64,000 nt of DNA from Batkoa obscura (taxonomy: Eukaryota; Entomophthoromycota; Entomophthoromycetes; Entomophthorales; Batkoaceae): the NCBI GenBank assembly GCA_030770535.1, contig JASVEC010000022.1, positions 806,001-870,000 on the forward strand, given 5' to 3'. Below, one piece after another: positions 60,576 to 64,000 of the stretch. The first letter of the stretch is position 1. Each line of letters starts with the position of its first letter. The position numbers and the translations under genes were made by a program. The notes beneath the pieces were generated by a model, which searched no databases, was not told the DNA's origin, and saw only the letters and a program-made list of their open reading frames with translations.

Positions 60576-63159
60576 TTATTTTTTATTGATATGTTGTTGA
60601 TAATATTGAATAACTTTTGGATGAGCTCTTATTTTATCAGGAGTAAAATTAAGTACTTGTAACCCACTTAAGGTAGTAGCTCGTGATAAAGCGACATAAG
60701 CTTGTCCTGAATTAAAATTTCATTTTAATCTTATTAATTTTTAAAAACTCATTATTAATAATTACCTCTTTCAAATATTTTAAGTAAATCCACTTTAACT
60801 TTTTGTAATGTTTGTCCTTGAGATTTATGAATTGACATAGCCCATGCTAATAATAGTGGTACCTGTAATTCATTAATTATTAAAAAATGATTTATTGTAA
60901 TATAAACTATTCTTATTCTTATTCTTACCTGACTTCTAGTACCTAAAATTTCATTATTAACTTCATATGTTGACTCCTCAGGTGTAATAGTAATTTCAAT
61001 ACCACCTGGAAATCGAACCACAGGATATTGAGTATCATATATATCTTTTGATTTATTAAATATTTCTTGTTCTGGGATAGGGCCAACCAATTGTAATTTA
61101 TCTCGAGTCTTTGCATCCATTTCATTGATATTATTAAACCCAATCACAATACCTAAACTGCCATTGACTAAAGATGGATGTTCATATGTCATGTTTTTTA
61201 ACAACATTACTTGAGCATTCACTTTTAACTCCAATACTTTAGGAAATAATGTATAGTTATCCATATTATCAACAACATGTTGTACTTTCCCAAAGTCATT
61301 GGCTTTTAACACATGTAGTTCACCATGTAATCCTTTTAATCGTATCATATTCGCTCGATCGACTTCAGAGCGAGTAGAAAATCTAAAATAGAGATAAGTT
61401 TCTAATTTACTAACTATTTGATACTAATATTACAATTCAGCTGCTTGGATACCATCCCCAGTAGAAGGTAATTGACGTGAAAGTGATTTAAAAGTTTCAA
61501 TTCCTTTGGCACTAACTTGACCTATCCTAGCTTCATTTAATATGGTTGTAAATTCTATAAAACAAATTTTAGTTCGCTTTGAATTCTTTGAATTTAGATT
61601 AAATTACCTGAATCTCGTTGTCTAAAGATTTCGGTTAAAACAATAGTTCTGTCAATGCATTTTTTCCAACATTCCGATTCAAAGCAAAATTTAGCCTCTC
61701 CTCCTCGACTAACGGGCGGTAATTGTAAAAAATCACCTGCTAATATAAGCTAATATAAAGTAAATTTTAATATATTTATGGTATATTTTTATTATTAAAT
61801 TACTTGAATACCACCAAATGGTTTATCTTTAGTTCCTTTTAGTTTACAAGCTACTTGTTCTAATTTATCAAATAGTTCTCCATTTAACATTGAAACTAAA
61901 TAAATAGATATTAACTATTAATATAGAGTATGGAATATATAAAAATAATACTTACTTTCATCGATAATTAAATATTTTAGACCCATCCATTTTTTTGCGG
62001 ATTTTCTATTTTTATTAATTTTGGTAACTAATTCATGAATAGTTCCATTTCCTAATCCAATACCCGAAAAAGAATGTACTGTACAACCACCAATATTAAA
62101 AGCAGCTATACCAGTCGATGCTGTAACTGCTAATGTTTCTGGTAAATCAAATTTTTTACGTTGGTCTATTCGAAATCGTACATTTGGATCTCTTGAATAT
62201 GAATCTTCTCGGTTACAGATTTCTTCAATGATATATCTTAATAATAATGATTTGCCAGTACCTTATTCTTATTAAAAAATTATTGAAATACAAACATTAG
62301 AATTTACCTGCAGATCCGGTAAAAAATACATTTTTACCATCTCTAAAGATAGCATCTACTACCTCTAATTGGGATTTTGATAGCTTACTTTTATCGATCA
62401 TTATACCTTTATTTAATCCATTTGATTTTTTTGCATTAATTCTATTACTGCTATTGAGACTAGTACTCCCACTATTAAAAGAAGAGCTTTGTGATTTCTT
62501 TTCATTATTATTAAAATTTCCCCAAGGCATATCCCTTTTTTTGTTTGTTAACGAATTTCCACTGTTACCTCTTTTAATATGATTATCATAAGGCCCTTTA
62601 CTTGGTTTATTTGGATCACTGGATACTACATAGACTCCATTTTTGTTGCTTCCAGAGTTACCATAACCACTAAAGATACTTCTTGATACGGTTGGCGTTG
62701 AAGTTGCTTGTTTAATATGTTGATATCTTTGCTGAAAAGATTGTTGTTGTATTGACATAGAGCGATTTTGTATAGGTTTTGAATACCCACCAACTTTACC
62801 TAAATCTAGTTTTTGAATAGCTGAGCTAGATACAAAAGGATTACGATTGTTCGATTGAGTTAAATCTACAAATTGGGATGAATTTGAGTTTCTTGAAATG
62901 GACTTATTTTGATAAGCTGGGCTACTAGTTAAATCAACTACATTACTTGATGTAATTATGGATTTTGTTTCTATAACTTTGATTCAATTTTTAATTTCTA
63001 TTTAACTTTATTTAAATTTTAATCACCTTTTTTTTCCACTCTTGTACTACTATTAGTCGTACTAACATTATTGGAGTTTTTATTAAAATAACTTAGAATA
63101 CTTGCTTGTTTACTACTTTCATTACCTTTTTTCTTGGCATTATTTTCTTGCTTATACAT
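60576..63159 (-). CDS. PIF1: PIF1-family 5'-3' DNA helicase with N-terminal PIP box
   Basis: Pif1 unwinds G-quadruplexes and DNA-RNA hybrids and assists break-induced replication, in nucleus and mitochondria. The N-terminus from 63159 ([18 protein letters not shown]) runs into QASILSYF, a perfect PCNA-interacting QxxIxxYF box. A Ser/Asn/Lys-rich disordered part follows. The helicase core reads [20 protein letters not shown], then [17 protein letters not shown] (Walker A, split by an intron), [20 protein letters not shown] and GLKYLIIDE (Walker B). [20 protein letters not shown] is followed by [20 protein letters not shown], then [60 protein letters not shown] and [12 protein letters not shown]. 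Stop at 60576. About nine exons. All SF1B motifs are present. Confidence 0.92.
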
Positions 63160-64000
63160 AAGTTTATCTTATACTAATTATAAAATAGTCTATTTTAATA
63201 AGTTAAGATAATTGATAAAAAGAAATTTGCTTTTTTTGAATAAAAAATTAAATTTGATCGATCCAATTATCAGGGATTAAAAAATGTTGATGTAACTTCA
63301 AATTTCTCGATTTTAAGTGGGCAGGTTAAGCAAGCTAGTAAAGTGGTACATTTTATAGTTGATAAAATAATGAAACGAAAATTAATATTTAGTTTTGGTA
63401 TTACCTAGTTATTTGATTTATATAGTGTGCGTTAAAAAGAATAACATCTAAAGATTCTTAAATGTAGGCTTAAAAATACAATTTAAGTTTCCACTCTAAT
63501 AATGATTTAAAATAACTTTTATAACTTCAAATACTTAATTATAAAATATGTTGAAACTTATCAATCTATTATAATAATATGCAATCAAAAAATAGCAATG
63601 TTTCAAAATATTAAAATAAAATTTATTGAATATTTAATTTAGAAAACTCCAATAAAAGTAAAGTTAAGATTTTAAACCAACTCCATGTAAATTAACATCT
63701 AAATCACCCAAAACGTTCGAAATTCTTTAAAGAGACACGGATCACTTGAAACTATTTCCCAGTAATATTAGTGATTTCTTTCAATATACTATTGACGGTG
63801 ATGTCCTTTACAACAATGTTTACAATACTGTTTTTAATTTTTGGTAAATATTGATTTTGATATATTAATTAACAGTATCATTGAACCTATTAATTATTGT
63901 AACATTTAAGTATCTAATCTATTATTATTGTTTTATTTTTCTGTTGCCTTACTTTAAATTTTTTTAGTTGCTTTCTATTTGTTATTCATATGAGTTCATA
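63160..64000. other. AT-rich right end of window
   Basis: No supported gene. A plus-strand open stretch around 63745-63840 reads LFPSNISDFFQYTIDGDVLY then NNVYNTVFNF and is followed by a GTAAAT donor-like word and an AACAG acceptor-like word at about 63875. This could be an early exon of a gene that continues beyond the window, but no start codon is in frame. Confidence 0.3.

Overview
This is AT-rich eukaryotic nuclear DNA from a fungus. It has short spliceosomal introns (mostly about 45-90 nt, GT..AG), a fungal gene set (PTR2-type peptide transporter, ADP1-like ABCG transporter, ISW2-complex ITC1, XRN1, NOG2, PEX5), nuclear genes for mitochondrial proteins, and no bacterial signals. Several genes are rare or absent in Saccharomyces-type yeasts: GDP-mannose 4,6-dehydratase, Rab2, a BARD1-like RING/BRCT protein, and a U12-type AT-AC intron. 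With the strong AT bias this suggests an early-diverging lineage; an Entomophthoromycotina (Conidiobolus-like) fungus is my guess, not proven.

Layout. 1-7.8 kb: partial GMD, MRM1 rRNA methyltransferase, and an ADP1-like ABCG transporter divergent from MRM1. 8-17.9 kb: NIPA-like magnesium transporter and PTR2 set in long AT-rich spacers that hold a decayed chromodomain fragment, a MULE-like transposase fragment and several copies of a ~98 bp MITE-like repeat. 17.9-25.3 kb: ITC1, ELP4 and a broken F-box/LRR gene. 26.5-32.6 kb: Rab2 (AT-AC intron plus an 11-nt microexon), prefoldin 1, a SET-domain methyltransferase and PRP17. 32.6-46.1 kb: BARD1-like protein, PEX5, eIF2-gamma, a DOPA-dioxygenase-fold protein, an NSUN-type methyltransferase, MEF2 and MESH1. 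46.2-64 kb: ITPase, intact F-box/LRR gene, NOG2, XRN1, a small secreted protein, mS45/Bot1, a Tim17-family membrane protein and PIF1.

Themes. Mitochondrial gene expression recurs (MRM1, MEF2, mS45, Tim17-family protein). Translation and RNA metabolism are heavily represented (eIF2-gamma, NOG2, ELP4, PRP17, XRN1, NSUN). MESH1 and ITPase, two nucleotide clean-up enzymes, sit head to head. The best candidate for something undescribed is the Rab2 5' end. Its start codon can only be joined to the P-loop exon through a 63-nt intron with a consensus U12 ATATCCTTT donor and a near-consensus branch site, with no AG dinucleotide anywhere in it; the P-loop itself is then completed by an 11-nt microexon.
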